26,042 nucleotides of DNA from UMGS1781 sp045650705 (GTDB taxonomy: Bacteria; Bacillota; Clostridia; TANB77; CAG-508): contig JAZRRK010000003.1 of NCBI GenBank assembly GCA_045650705.1, forward strand, positions 1-26,042, read 5' to 3'. This document shows, in pieces, positions 1 through 7,119 of this stretch. A program made the translations under genes and the position numbers. Position 1 is the first letter of the stretch. Each line of letters opens with the position of its first letter. The notes beneath the pieces were generated by a model. The model saw only the letters and a list, made by a program, of their open reading frames with translations, was not told the origin of the DNA and did not search any database.

Positions 1-1
1 A

Positions 2-682
2 TTAAGATTTTTTGTAGTTTCTAGATTTAAATCTAAAATAAAAGAGATAACATCTAAATTTAATACTTACATAGTTATGCCTACAATTTATAAGAGTAAC
101 TACGAAAAAATACAGCTAAATAGAATCTTTGAAGAATATAATATTAGTGGTATTGTAATATCTAACTTATCACAAATAGATATGTTTAAAGGTCTAGATA
201 TTGTTGCAAATTATACTATGAATATAATGAACAATTATACTATTAAAGAATTGCAAAATAAAGGTATAAGCTCATATACTATATCACCAGAGACTAATAA
301 AGATACAATCACACAATTAGGCAATAATATTTCTAAAGAAATTATAGTATATGGTAGAACCTTACTTATGACATCAGAATATTGTGCAATAGGAACATAT
401 AAAGATTGTACTGGAACTTGCGAAGCAGGTACATTTGAATTAAAAGATAGGTTAGGATTTAAATTTCCAATAATAACAGATAGAATAAACTGTAATAATC
501 TTATATACAATTCAAAAATAACTTCTATAAAATGGAAAGATTTAAATGTAGATTCTATTAGGATAGATGTCTTAGATGAAAATATAGAAGAGATAAATTA
601 TATTATAGAAACACATTTACAAGGAAATAGACTTGAAGGTAAAGATTATACTAATGGAAACCTTAATAATACTGATTATTAG
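2..682 (+). CDS. Peptidase U32 family protein, C-terminal part (5' end outside window)
   Basis: The frame is open from the first bases of the window, so the gene begins upstream; the Met at 77 is internal. About 227 residues are visible. The segment with YGRTLLMTSEYC, then a Cys cluster (C..G.YKDCTGTC) and a KDRLGFKFPI/TDR..CNN stretch matches the U32 family, whose conserved cysteines are thought to bind an Fe-S cluster. Known U32 members act as collagenase-like proteases or, as with RlhA and TrhP/YegQ-type proteins, in RNA hydroxylation. In Clostridia a U32 protein near mutS is common. The C-terminus (about 40 residues) is Asn- and Glu-rich and unremarkable. The exact substrate cannot be assigned; the family assignment is fairly secure. 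Confidence 0.8.
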   Translation, partial: LRFFVVSRFKSKIKEITSKFNTYIVMPTIYKSNYEKIQLNRIFEEYNISGIVISNLSQIDMFKGLDIVANYTMNIMNNYTIKELQNKGISSYTISPETNKDTITQLGNNISKEIIVYGRTLLMTSEYCAIGTYKDCTGTCEAGTFELKDRLGFKFPIITDRINCNNLIYNSKITSIKWKDLNVDSIRIDVLDENIEEINYIIETHLQGNRLEGKDYTNGNLNNTDY

Positions 683-688
683 TAAATA

Positions 689-710
689 GGAACGGTACTA
701 AAACCGTTCC
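689..710 (+). terminator. Hairpin after the U32 gene, weak terminator
   Basis: GGAACGGT (689-696) pairs perfectly with ACCGTTCC (703-710) around a 6-nt loop, 7 bases after the stop codon. Only TT followed by A-rich sequence comes after the stem, so the U-tract is poor and termination may be partial. Confidence 0.55.
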
Positions 711-732
711 TTAAAAATTACATATAAAAATA

Positions 733-761
733 TTGTTCATGATTCTAAATTATGATATAAT
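733..761 (+). promoter_or_regulatory. Sigma-A promoter of mutS
   Basis: TTGTTC (733-738), a 17-base spacer and a perfect TATAAT (756-761). The predicted start near 768 leaves a short leader before the AGAGGG ribosome site at 782-787. Confidence 0.7.
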
Positions 762-794
762 ACTTAACGTAAATAAAGAAAAGAGGGAACAAAT

Positions 795-3398
795 ATGGCA
801 GAATTTTCACCTATGATGCAACAATATTTAAATATTAAAGAACAGCACAAAGATGCAATTTTATTTTTTAGACTAGGAGACTTTTATGAAATGTTTTTCG
901 AAGATGCTAAATTAGCATCAAGAGAACTTGAAATAACTCTAACTGGTAAAGAATGTGGTCAAGAAGAAAGAGCTCCTATGTGCGGAGTACCCCATCATGC
1001 TGTGGATAGCTATGTATCTAAGTTAATAGAAAAAGGATATAAAGTAGCTATATGCGAACAGTTAGAAGATCCTAAAGTTACTAAAGGAATGGTTAAAAGA
1101 GATGTTGTAAGAATAGTTACTCCAGGAACAGTAATTGAAAGTAATATGCTTGATGAAAAAAAGAATAATTATATAATGTCTGTTTTTAAAAGAGGAATTC
1201 ATTTTGGTATAGCAGTATGTGATGTGTCAACAGGTGATTTTTATGCAACAAAAATTATTGAAAATAACAACTTTCCTTTATTACTTGATGAACTTGCAAA
1301 ATATAGTCCTGCAGAAATAGTAGTAAACAGCATGCTATATGATTCAATAGAAGAAATTGGGCAAATAAAGAAAAGATTTAACATTTATATAAATAATTTC
1401 AATAATGATAATTTTAAATTTAATCCCGAAGAATTATTACATAACTATAATATTATGTTTGATAATAATAAAATAGATGATTTAGATAAATATGAGCTAG
1501 AATCTATTGCAATAAATGCCCTACTAGCTTATTTAACACAAACTCAAAAAATAAAACTGGAACATATAAATCATATAAAACTATATAATTTACAAAAATA
1601 TATGGCATTAGACATAAACGCAAGAAGAAATTTAGAATTAATTGAAAGACAACATGATAAAGGTAAAAAAGGAACACTATTATGGGTGTTAGATAAAACT
1701 TCTACTTCTATGGGTGGAAGATTAATTAGAAAATGGGTTAGTGAACCTTTATTAGATGTTAATGAAATAAATTTAAGACTAGAAGCGGTAGGAGAATTAA
1801 AAAATAATACTATATTAAGAAGTGAATTACAGCAATTACTAAAAAAAGTTTATGATATAGAAAGATTAGTCGGAAAAATCGCCTATGGAAATATAAACGG
1901 TAGAGAAGTAAATGCATTAAAATCTTCTCTTGGACAAATACCAAATATTAAAACCCTAATTTCACAAGTTACTTCAACAAAGTTAAAAGAATTAAACACA
2001 AACCTAGATGTATGTGAAGATTTATATAAATTAATAGATAAGGCAATAGTAGATGATCCTCCTATAACTATAAAAGATGGAGGAATTATAAAAGAAGGCT
2101 ATAATGAAGAAGTTGACGAATATAAAAAGGCATCAGTTGAAGGAAAAAAATGGTTATTAGAACTAGAAAAAAAAGAAAAAGAATTAACAGGAATAAAGAA
2201 TTTTAAATTAGGATTTAATAAAGTATTTGGATATTTCTTTGAAGTAACCAAATCAAACTTAAACTTAGTACCAGATAGATATATAAGAAAGCAAACATTA
2301 ACAAATGGAGAAAGATATATAACAGAAGAATTAACAGAATTAGAAAGCAAAATATTAGGTTCTGAAGATAAGCTAGTTAACTTAGAATATGAACTATTTG
2401 TAGAACTAAGGAAATATCTATCACAAAATATAATTAGATTACAAAATACTGCTACTATAATATCAAATTTAGATGTAATAGCATCACTTGCGACTGTTGC
2501 AGAAGATATGAATTATGTTTGTCCTATAGTAGATAATTCAGATGAAATTGATATAAAAGAAGGTAGACATCCAGTTATAGAAAAAATGATTGATACTGGC
2601 ACATTTGTATCAAATGATACATATTTAAATAAAGAATCTGATAGATTATCTATAATTACAGGGCCTAATATGGCAGGAAAATCTACATATATGAGACAAG
2701 TTGCCTTAATTACGTTAATGGCTCAAATAGGAAGCTTTGTACCTGCTTCATATGCAAAAATAGGTGCTGTAGATAAAATATTCACAAGAGTTGGAGCTTC
2801 TGATGATCTTAGTATGGGACAAAGTACATTTATGGTTGAAATGATGGAAGTAGCTACAATACTAAAAGAAGCTACACCAAATAGTTTAATAATTCTAGAT
2901 GAAATAGGAAGAGGGACTTCTACATATGATGGATTATCAATTGCATGGGCAGTTGTAGAACATATAACAGACAAAAGTAAATGTGGTGCAAAAACACTAT
3001 TTGCTACTCATTACCATGAGCTAACAGAATTAGAAAATAAATTGGAAGGTGTAAAGAATTATTCTATAGCAGTAAAGGAAAAAGGGGAAGATATAATTTT
3101 CTTAAGAAAGATTATTCCAGGAGGTACAGATGAAAGCTATGGAATCCATGTAGCAAAATTAGCAGGAGTGCCTAGAGTAGTTGTAAAAAGGTCAAATGAA
3201 ATATTAAGAACATTAGAAAGAAAAAATATGTTAGGTCAAAAGAAAACAGAAAATAAAAAAGTAACAGAAGGACAACTAGACTTTTACAACTATAAATTAG
3301 CTGAAATTGCGCATGAAATAGATAAAATAAATATAAATGAGCTAACTCCAATAGATGCATTAAATACATTAATGAAAATTAAGGAAAAGATGCAATAA
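795..3398 (+). CDS. mutS: DNA mismatch repair protein MutS
   Basis: The 867-residue product has the normal MutS length. It recognises base mismatches and small loops and recruits MutL in an ATP-dependent way. The N-terminal mismatch-binding domain carries the Phe-x-Glu wedge in GDFYEMFFEDA near residue 30. The connector, lever and clamp domains follow. The ATPase has Walker A GPNMAGKST at residues 623-631, the ABC-type signature region DDLSMGQSTF, Walker B LIILDEIGRGTS with Asp702/Glu703, and the ATHYHEL switch His. Start 795 has AGAGGG seven bases upstream. The gene has its own promoter and ends in a strong terminator whose A-run overlaps the stop codon. mutL, the usual downstream partner, is not present here; miaB, a common neighbour, lies some 21 kb away. 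Confidence 0.98.
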   Translation: MAEFSPMMQQYLNIKEQHKDAILFFRLGDFYEMFFEDAKLASRELEITLTGKECGQEERAPMCGVPHHAVDSYVSKLIEKGYKVAICEQLEDPKVTKGMVKRDVVRIVTPGTVIESNMLDEKKNNYIMSVFKRGIHFGIAVCDVSTGDFYATKIIENNNFPLLLDELAKYSPAEIVVNSMLYDSIEEIGQIKKRFNIYINNFNNDNFKFNPEELLHNYNIMFDNNKIDDLDKYELESIAINALLAYLTQTQKIKLEHINHIKLYNLQKYMALDINARRNLELIERQHDKGKKGTLLWVLDKTSTSMGGRLIRKWVSEPLLDVNEINLRLEAVGELKNNTILRSELQQLLKKVYDIERLVGKIAYGNINGREVNALKSSLGQIPNIKTLISQVTSTKLKELNTNLDVCEDLYKLIDKAIVDDPPITIKDGGIIKEGYNEEVDEYKKASVEGKKWLLELEKKEKELTGIKNFKLGFNKVFGYFFEVTKSNLNLVPDRYIRKQTLTNGERYITEELTELESKILGSEDKLVNLEYELFVELRKYLSQNIIRLQNTATIISNLDVIASLATVAEDMNYVCPIVDNSDEIDIKEGRHPVIEKMIDTGTFVSNDTYLNKESDRLSIITGPNMAGKSTYMRQVALITLMAQIGSFVPASYAKIGAVDKIFTRVGASDDLSMGQSTFMVEMMEVATILKEATPNSLIILDEIGRGTSTYDGLSIAWAVVEHITDKSKCGAKTLFATHYHELTELENKLEGVKNYSIAVKEKGEDIIFLRKIIPGGTDESYGIHVAKLAGVPRVVVKRSNEILRTLERKNMLGQKKTENKKVTEGQLDFYNYKLAEIAHEIDKININELTPIDALNTLMKIKEKMQ

Positions 3399-3428
3399 AA
3401 AAATCTAGCGATTTGCTAGATTTTTTTT
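3397..3428 (+). terminator. Rho-independent terminator of mutS
   Basis: AAAAAAATCTAGC (3397-3409), loop GATTT, then GCTAGATTTTTTTT (3415-3428). It is A-flanked and T-flanked, so it may work in both directions. The same stem and the following GGCT recur at 5081-5114. Confidence 0.9.
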
Positions 3429-3567
3429 GGCTCCATCGAAGTAGTTATTTACAACTTTTTTGCCTCTCATAACGATTGATACAAATATCAATCAATTTAT
3501 TACAGTATATCATATTTTTAAGAAATTATAATAAATATTTTTAAAATTAGTAAGTTTTTAATATAAA

Positions 3568-3605
3568 AATAAGAGTTTACACTTTTTACAGTGAAAACTC
3601 TTATT
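3568..3605 (-). terminator. Terminator of the minus-strand zinc-ribbon gene
   Basis: A 16-bp stem with one mismatch pairs 3590-3605 with 3568-3583 around a 6-base loop. On the minus strand the stem is followed by a U-rich tail. It sits just after the stop codon of the gene ending at 3620. Confidence 0.8.
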
Positions 3606-3619
3606 GGTCAGATTTGTGC

Positions 3620-3922
3620 TTAAAGTTTATCAAAAGTTCCTTCAAACTCTTCATTAAACTTTTTTGCAGCTTTCAATGCAGTCTCAAGATAATCAGGTTC
3701 ATAAGTCTTTACTTGTTTTATAAAGTCAGGATTTATTCTGTGTCCCGTTAAATTATCGAACCAAATTTTACGACCACAATTAGGACAGATTAAGCAAAAC
3801 TTGATTATACCATCTTCTTCCATCTTTGTTAAGTCCTCTGGTTCTTCAACTACAATTATTTTGTTACACCCCCGACAAAAAACATCGAATTCCCAATCAT
3901 AAGGAAATTTCTTGATTCTCAT
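3620..3922 (-). CDS. Hypothetical zinc-ribbon protein, 100 aa
   Basis: I do not recognise this protein. It has a paired-cysteine layout, CRGC at residues 16-19 and CLICPNCG with C43, C46 and C49, which suits a single rubredoxin-like zinc ribbon. The region between the pairs is acidic, and the C-terminal third (FIKQVKTYEPDYLETALKAA and on) looks helical. There is no signal peptide or membrane segment, so it is likely cytosolic. AGGAGGC lies six bases before the ATG. The gene is on its own, with a minus-strand promoter at 4074-4102 and a terminator at 3568-3605. It uses CGG and CGT for arginine, which the surrounding core genes hardly use, suggesting acquisition from elsewhere. The role is unknown; nucleic-acid or protein binding is only a guess from the zinc ribbon. 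Confidence 0.8.
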   Translation of the reverse strand: MRIKKFPYDWEFDVFCRGCNKIIVVEEPEDLTKMEEDGIIKFCLICPNCGRKIWFDNLTGHRINPDFIKQVKTYEPDYLETALKAAKKFNEEFEGTFDKL

Positions 3923-4067
3923 TTAGATGCCTCCTAAAAATTTTTAGATTACATATTGGTGGATTACCAAAATGCTTTAGGTTGCGTTAGTGCTGACCTA
4001 GAAATTTAAAGATTACTTTATTTTTCTCACTAACACCTAATACATAAGCGGATTATTTACCATATGC
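3923..4067 (-). promoter_or_regulatory. Long structured 5' leader of the zinc-ribbon gene
   Basis: From the predicted start near 4067 the leader runs about 145 nt to the ATG at 3922. Three dyads are visible. An imperfect long-range stem pairs TAGGTTGCGTTAGTG (3978-3992, plus strand) with CACTAACACCTA (4028-4039), with a small internal bulge. TTGGT-N5-ACCAA lies at 3956-3970. A 14-base palindrome CTAAAAATTTTTAG (3934-3947) overlaps the edge of the AGGAGGC ribosome site. This arrangement could control translation, but I do not recognise a known riboswitch. Confidence 0.4.
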
Positions 4068-4073
4068 ACATAT

Positions 4074-4102
4074 ATATTACCATATTCTTGCGTTAAAATC
4101 AA
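4074..4102 (-). promoter_or_regulatory. Sigma-A promoter, minus strand, for the zinc-ribbon gene
   Basis: Read on minus: TTGATT (4102-4097), 17-base spacer, TAATAT (4079-4074). Two direct copies of TTACCATAT at 4057-4065 and 4077-4085, exactly 20 bases apart, overlap and follow the -10 region and could be an operator for a dimeric regulator. Confidence 0.55.
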
Positions 4103-4168
4103 TAAATTAACCCCAATATATATAAGAATAATATATACAGTTTCTTATTATTTTGATACCTAGAGTTT

Positions 4169-4197
4169 TTGACAATTTTACATAATTGTGGTATTAT
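4169..4197 (+). promoter_or_regulatory. Strong sigma-A promoter for the 149-aa gene
   Basis: A perfect TTGACA (4169-4174), 17-base spacer and TATTAT (4192-4197), divergent from the minus-strand promoter about 70 bases away. Transcription would start near 4204. Confidence 0.8.
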
Positions 4198-4203
4198 ATT
4201 AAT

Positions 4204-4342
4204 GTTCCTTAAATGCATTAATAATTGAAGTAGGAATAATTTTTCTACTTCGATGCTTATGTGGCATTAAAGGTTCTTCATTGCTTGGGGGAAGCTCTCA
4301 CGAGCAAATCCAATCCCACGAGTAAAAGAAAGGTAGGCAATC
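4204..4342 (+). promoter_or_regulatory. Structured 5' leader, about 139 nt, unknown class
   Basis: CCTTAAATGC (4207-4216) pairs with GCATTAAAGG (4264-4273), with one mismatch, enclosing a hairpin GAAGTAG (4227-4233)/CTACTTC (4245-4251). A second, GC-richer part follows, with a GGGGG run near 4290, a GCTC-TCAC-GAGC hairpin, and CACGAG repeated before the ribosome site. The ribosome site is AAAGGTAGG just before the ATG at 4343. Together these look like a multi-stem RNA that could sense or be bound by something. I do not recognise it as a described riboswitch. Confidence 0.4.
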
Positions 4343-4792
4343 ATGTTAGAATTTTGGCAGAACGGTGAGAAGATCGAAGTCAAAGCAATCTATGGCAAAG
4401 GCACAGTAGGACAGATGGTAATCTTCGGACAGCGGGTTGATTGGGGTGTAAATCCAGATCCTACGAAGAAACCTCTTTCCCAGTATCCCTGTCCTTCTAT
4501 TTTCACAATTGTTGAAAAAGTTGAAGGTAAAGAAGGCTACTACATCCTGAAAGATGTAAATGGCAAGCTCATTAAGTTACAGAATGAGTGGTATGGGGCG
4601 TCTGAAAGTTATCTTTATGATGCTCAGGAGTGGTTAGAATGGAATTATATGCGCGAAAAAGAAAGATTTTCTCGTAAAGAGAGAAAAATCGCGCAGCTCG
4701 AAGGTCATCTCGAACTCCTTAAAGACATCCTCATTAAGCAGGGTATTCGCATTGTCACAAAAGCACAAGCTGAAGATTTAGGTCTTAAGTAA
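4343..4792 (+). CDS. Unrecognised 149-aa protein with C-terminal coiled coil; atypical composition
   Basis: I do not recognise this protein. The N-terminal 100 residues look like a compact beta-rich domain with glycines (IYGKGTVGQMVIFGQRV) and aromatic residues. Residues about 100-135 are charged and heptad-like (MREKERFSRKERKIAQLEG and on), suggesting a coiled coil, followed by a short tail ending LGLK. There is no signal peptide or membrane segment. Base and codon use differ sharply from the neighbours: the 60 bases from 4381 hold 29 G/C against 11 in a mutS stretch of equal length, and arginine is CGN. It has its own strong promoter, a long structured leader and a good terminator, so it is an independent unit. 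Horizontal origin is likely; function is open. Confidence 0.8.
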   Translation: MLEFWQNGEKIEVKAIYGKGTVGQMVIFGQRVDWGVNPDPTKKPLSQYPCPSIFTIVEKVEGKEGYYILKDVNGKLIKLQNEWYGASESYLYDAQEWLEWNYMREKERFSRKERKIAQLEGHLELLKDILIKQGIRIVTKAQAEDLGLK

Positions 4793-4799
4793 CAAAACG

Positions 4800-4840
4800 A
4801 AAAGGCACACTCAAATGAGTGTGTCCTTTTTGTTATTTTT
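4800..4840 (+). terminator. Rho-independent terminator of the 149-aa gene
   Basis: AAAAGGCACACTC (4800-4812), loop AAAT, then GAGTGTGTCCTTTT (4817-4830) with one bulged base, followed by a T-rich tail to 4840. Confidence 0.9.
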
Positions 4841-4842
4841 AA

Positions 4843-5040
4843 TTAATCTATACAATTAAACAAATATAATGCTACTTTATTTTGCTCTGTTGTTTCCATT
4901 TCCATAAGTTTAGCCATTGCAAACATTACAAGTTTATATTTTGCAAAGTTTATTAGTGTTGTTCTATATTATTCATCAACTTCTTTTAACATCTTATCAA
5001 ATTTTATATATTTTAATGTAACAATTGTATTTATTCTCTT
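4843..5040 (-). pseudogene. Probable decayed gene remnant, interrupted by an in-frame stop
   Basis: One minus-strand frame reads sensibly from about 5040 down to a TAA at 4843-4845, broken only by a TAA at 4969-4971. The parts are KFDKMLKEVDE before the stop and 41 residues beginning YRTTLINFAKYK and ending YLFNCID after it. A single C-to-T change (CAA to TAA) would explain the break. No ribosome site or proper start is visible, and I do not recognise the family. It could equally be a chance open stretch in AT-rich DNA. This remnant is the only gene-like content in the gap between the 149-aa gene and the tRNAs. Confidence 0.3.
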
Positions 5041-5042
5041 TG

Positions 5043-5080
5043 AGTGAATAGTTAATAGTGAAAAGTGGATAGTGAATAGT
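5043..5080. repeat. Short AGTGAATAGT-type tandem repeat
   Basis: AGTGAATAGT occurs exactly at 5043-5052 and 5071-5080 with degenerate copies (AATAGTGAAA, AGTGGATAGT) between. The same core, AGTGAATAG, forms the left arm of the tRNA-Trp terminator at 7123-7131. Such repeats appear in intergenic DNA of AT-rich clostridia; the role is unknown. Confidence 0.5.
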
Positions 5081-5110
5081 AAAAAAATCTAGCAAACTGC
5101 TAGATTTTTT
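5081..5110 (-). terminator. Terminator of the tRNA-His/tRNA-Gln transcript
   Basis: On minus, GCTAGATTTTTTT follows its complement around a 5-base loop. Stem arms are 5081-5093 and 5099-5110, and the A-run adjoins the encoded CCA of tRNA-Gln. It is nearly the same as the mutS terminator hairpin. Confidence 0.85.
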
Positions 5111-5185
5111 GGCTGGGGTGGGAGGATTCGAACCGCCGAAATGCCAGAGTCAAAGTCTGGTGCCTTACCACTTGGCTACACCCCA
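5110..5185 (-). tRNA. tRNA-Gln (anticodon TTG)
   Basis: The minus strand folds into a full cloverleaf. The acceptor arm TGGGGTG pairs with CACCCCA, the discriminator is G and CCA is encoded. The anticodon stem CCAGA/TCTGG carries the loop CTTTGAC, giving anticodon TTG for Gln. The T arm GGCGG-TTCGAAT-CCTCC has one central C-T mismatch. It is 14 bases downstream of tRNA-His, in the same transcript. Confidence 0.95.
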
Positions 5186-5199
5186 ATATTAAATTTACG

Positions 5200-5277
5200 T
5201 GGGGTGGAAGATGGGACTCGAACCCACGGCCTCTGGTGCCACAAACCAGCGCTCTAACCAACTGAGCTACATCCACC
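5200..5277 (-). tRNA. tRNA-His (anticodon GTG)
   Basis: The minus strand gives acceptor GTGGATG against CTTCCAC, with the extra 5' G (G-1, base 5277) facing discriminator C73, the hallmark of tRNA-His, and an encoded CCA. The anticodon stem CTGGT/ACCAG holds loop TTGTGGC, with anticodon GTG. One T-T mismatch is visible in the acceptor stem. Confidence 0.95.
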
Positions 5278-5307
5278 AATTACATGCATTGTTTAAGCAC
5301 ATTCTCT

Positions 5308-5336
5308 ATTTTAAATAATTTTTAACGATTTGTCAA
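5308..5336 (-). promoter_or_regulatory. Promoter of the tRNA-His/tRNA-Gln transcript
   Basis: On minus: perfect TTGACA (5336-5331), 17-base spacer and TAAAAT (5313-5308), about 30 bases before tRNA-His. Confidence 0.8.
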
Positions 5337-5363
5337 CACTTTTTATAAAAAAAATAAAAATAG

Positions 5364-5392
5364 TTGACTTTTTTTTATCATAATGATATTAT
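5364..5392 (+). promoter_or_regulatory. Promoter of the pilin-like/SUMF1-like gene
   Basis: TTGACT (5364-5369), 17-base spacer, TATTAT (5387-5392). AAGGAGG (5425-5431) precedes the ATG at 5442 by ten bases. Confidence 0.75.
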
Positions 5393-5441
5393 TTTATCAA
5401 AGTTAGAGAAAATACGTTAAAACAAAGGAGGATTATAGAAG

Positions 5442-6953
5442 ATGAAAAACAATAAAGGTATAACTTTATTAGTACTAATAGTATATATTATATTAATTAT
5501 AATGGTATTAGGAATTTTATCAGTGATGACGGCAAATTTTAGAAAAAATTTAGGAAATTTAGATGATGCATCTGTAAAAGATGTAGAGTTTGATAAAATA
5601 AATTTACAATTATTAAAAGAAACGAAAGACAGTACTAATAAATTAAATAAAGATGATTCTCAACCTCATGAGATTAAATTTACAAATGGAAATAAATACA
5701 CATATGATTCAGATACAAAAACTATATATTTAAATGATAATATAAAAATAGCAGAAAATATAGAAGAATGTGCATTTACTATAGACGAATCTTTAGAAAC
5801 AAGTCCTAAACAGCTATATACTGATAGAGCAGGAGATACCGTTATAGTACCAGCAGGATTTACAGTTTCTGAAATACCTGAGGAACAAATAATAGATAAT
5901 GGATTAGTTATTTATAAAGACATTCCAAGAATAAGTGTTCAAAAATTAACAGTCACATTAAAAATATTAGACCAAACAAGAACAACTCAATATACTTTAT
6001 CAAGTACAGAAATTGTAGATAAAATAGACTGGGAAGGAACAACAACAATAGCATCAAAAGCATATCCAACAGTTCATGTAGAATATGACCAATTTGTATG
6101 GGTACCAGTGGAAAAAACTTATGTAACAATAACAGAACTTCAAGAAAAAAATGCAGATATTATGGTTGCATTGCAAGACTTAGCCGATTCTGGCATATAC
6201 CCAATGGCAGTAAAGATAGATAGTACGAATTACAAAGGTATTATCTATAAATTTTCAATGGAAAATAATGAATTCAAAATAAAAGTAGAAAACTTTAGTT
6301 CTACTGATGATTATTCTAGTGCAACTTATTTAAGAGAACCTGCTTATTTAAGCAGTGTAGATGCTACCAATTCATCAATAACTCAAAACGATTTACAAGC
6401 AGAGTACAACAATATGATTAATAGTATATATGTAAATGGTGGATTTTATGTTTCAAGATATGAATTGAGCTATACTCGAGATTTGGCAATAGGGGAAACC
6501 AAAAGAGGTAAAGACTTGTCAGTTGCTAATTCTACTAATTGGTATGGATTATATTCAATATGCCAAGATATGTATAAAAATGAATTGGAAAATGTACGAA
6601 CTTCAATGATAACTGGTTCTCAGTGGTCTCAAATAGTGCTATGGATGAAAGACGTACCTAACATAAATAACAATGCAAATACATATATAATAGATAGCAA
6701 TAATATGGCTAATTATAGCACAGCAAAAAAGACAACAGGATATTCAGATAATTATAGTGTGAAAAATATATTTGATTTAGCAGGAAATGCAAATGAGTGG
6801 ACAACTGAAGCATTTGGACTTAATGCCAGAAATGTTAGAGGAGGTAATTATTCTTTAACTTCAAATGACGGTATTACTTATTCTTTAAATGTTTCACCTA
6901 CAAATGTATCTAACATTGCTTCAACAAGAGCGACACTATATATATTAGACTAA
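5442..6953 (+). CDS. Pilin-like N-terminus fused to a SUMF1/FGE-like domain, 503 aa
   Basis: The N-terminus MKNNKGITLLVLIVYIILII resembles a type IV pilin/pseudopilin leader: short basic leader, Gly before a hydrophobic helix. The usual Glu at +5 is missing. A type IV prepilin peptidase could process it, leaving the protein on the outer face of the membrane. The middle region (to about residue 200) has no known motif except VIVPAGFTVS. The C-terminal part has SUMF1/FGE-fold landmarks: QFVWVPVE, GGFYVSRYEL, FDLAGNANEWTTE and NVRGGNYS. The paired active-site cysteines of true formylglycine-generating enzymes are not apparent, so a ligand-binding role is more likely than catalysis. It stands alone between tRNA genes with its own promoter. 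The gene at 17099 repeats the same landmark order without the pilin anchor. Confidence 0.8.
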   Translation: MKNNKGITLLVLIVYIILIIMVLGILSVMTANFRKNLGNLDDASVKDVEFDKINLQLLKETKDSTNKLNKDDSQPHEIKFTNGNKYTYDSDTKTIYLNDNIKIAENIEECAFTIDESLETSPKQLYTDRAGDTVIVPAGFTVSEIPEEQIIDNGLVIYKDIPRISVQKLTVTLKILDQTRTTQYTLSSTEIVDKIDWEGTTTIASKAYPTVHVEYDQFVWVPVEKTYVTITELQEKNADIMVALQDLADSGIYPMAVKIDSTNYKGIIYKFSMENNEFKIKVENFSSTDDYSSATYLREPAYLSSVDATNSSITQNDLQAEYNNMINSIYVNGGFYVSRYELSYTRDLAIGETKRGKDLSVANSTNWYGLYSICQDMYKNELENVRTSMITGSQWSQIVLWMKDVPNINNNANTYIIDSNNMANYSTAKKTTGYSDNYSVKNIFDLAGNANEWTTEAFGLNARNVRGGNYSLTSNDGITYSLNVSPTNVSNIASTRATLYILD

Positions 6954-6989
6954 CTAAAAAATAAAACTGGATATATTTTAAAAATACCC

Positions 6990-7018
6990 TTGCATATATC
7001 GCAAATATGTGTTAATAT
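6990..7018 (+). promoter_or_regulatory. Promoter of tRNA-Trp
   Basis: TTGCAT (6990-6995), 17-base spacer and TAATAT (7013-7018), 18 bases before the tRNA. Confidence 0.7.
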
Positions 7019-7035
7019 AAGAGGGTATTCTAAAT

Positions 7036-7110
7036 AGGGGTATAGTGTTAATGGTAGCACATCGGTCTCCAAAACCGCCTGTGAGGGTTCGAATCCTTCT
7101 ACCCCTGCCA
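7036..7110 (+). tRNA. tRNA-Trp (anticodon CCA)
   Basis: Acceptor AGGGGTA pairs fully with TACCCCT, the discriminator is G and CCA is encoded. Anticodon loop CTCCAAA gives anticodon CCA for Trp; the stem CGGT/ACCG has a T-C mismatch at its outer pair. The T arm carries GGTTCGAATCC. It is a single-gene transcript with its own promoter and terminator. Confidence 0.95.
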
Positions 7111-7119
7111 AAAAAAATA

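Noticed and set aside
3405..3470. Short minus-strand frame (21 codons, MRGKKVVNNYF...) ending inside the mutS terminator hairpin
   Set aside because: No ribosome site upstream and the stop lies in a terminator stem. It is too short to support as a gene, though it could be a gene fragment.
3434..4255. 11-base inverted repeat CATCGAAGTAG (3434-3444) and CTACTTCGATG (4245-4255) as possible element ends
   Set aside because: Matches of this length are expected by chance many times in 26 kb of biased DNA, and the flanking sequence does not extend the match.
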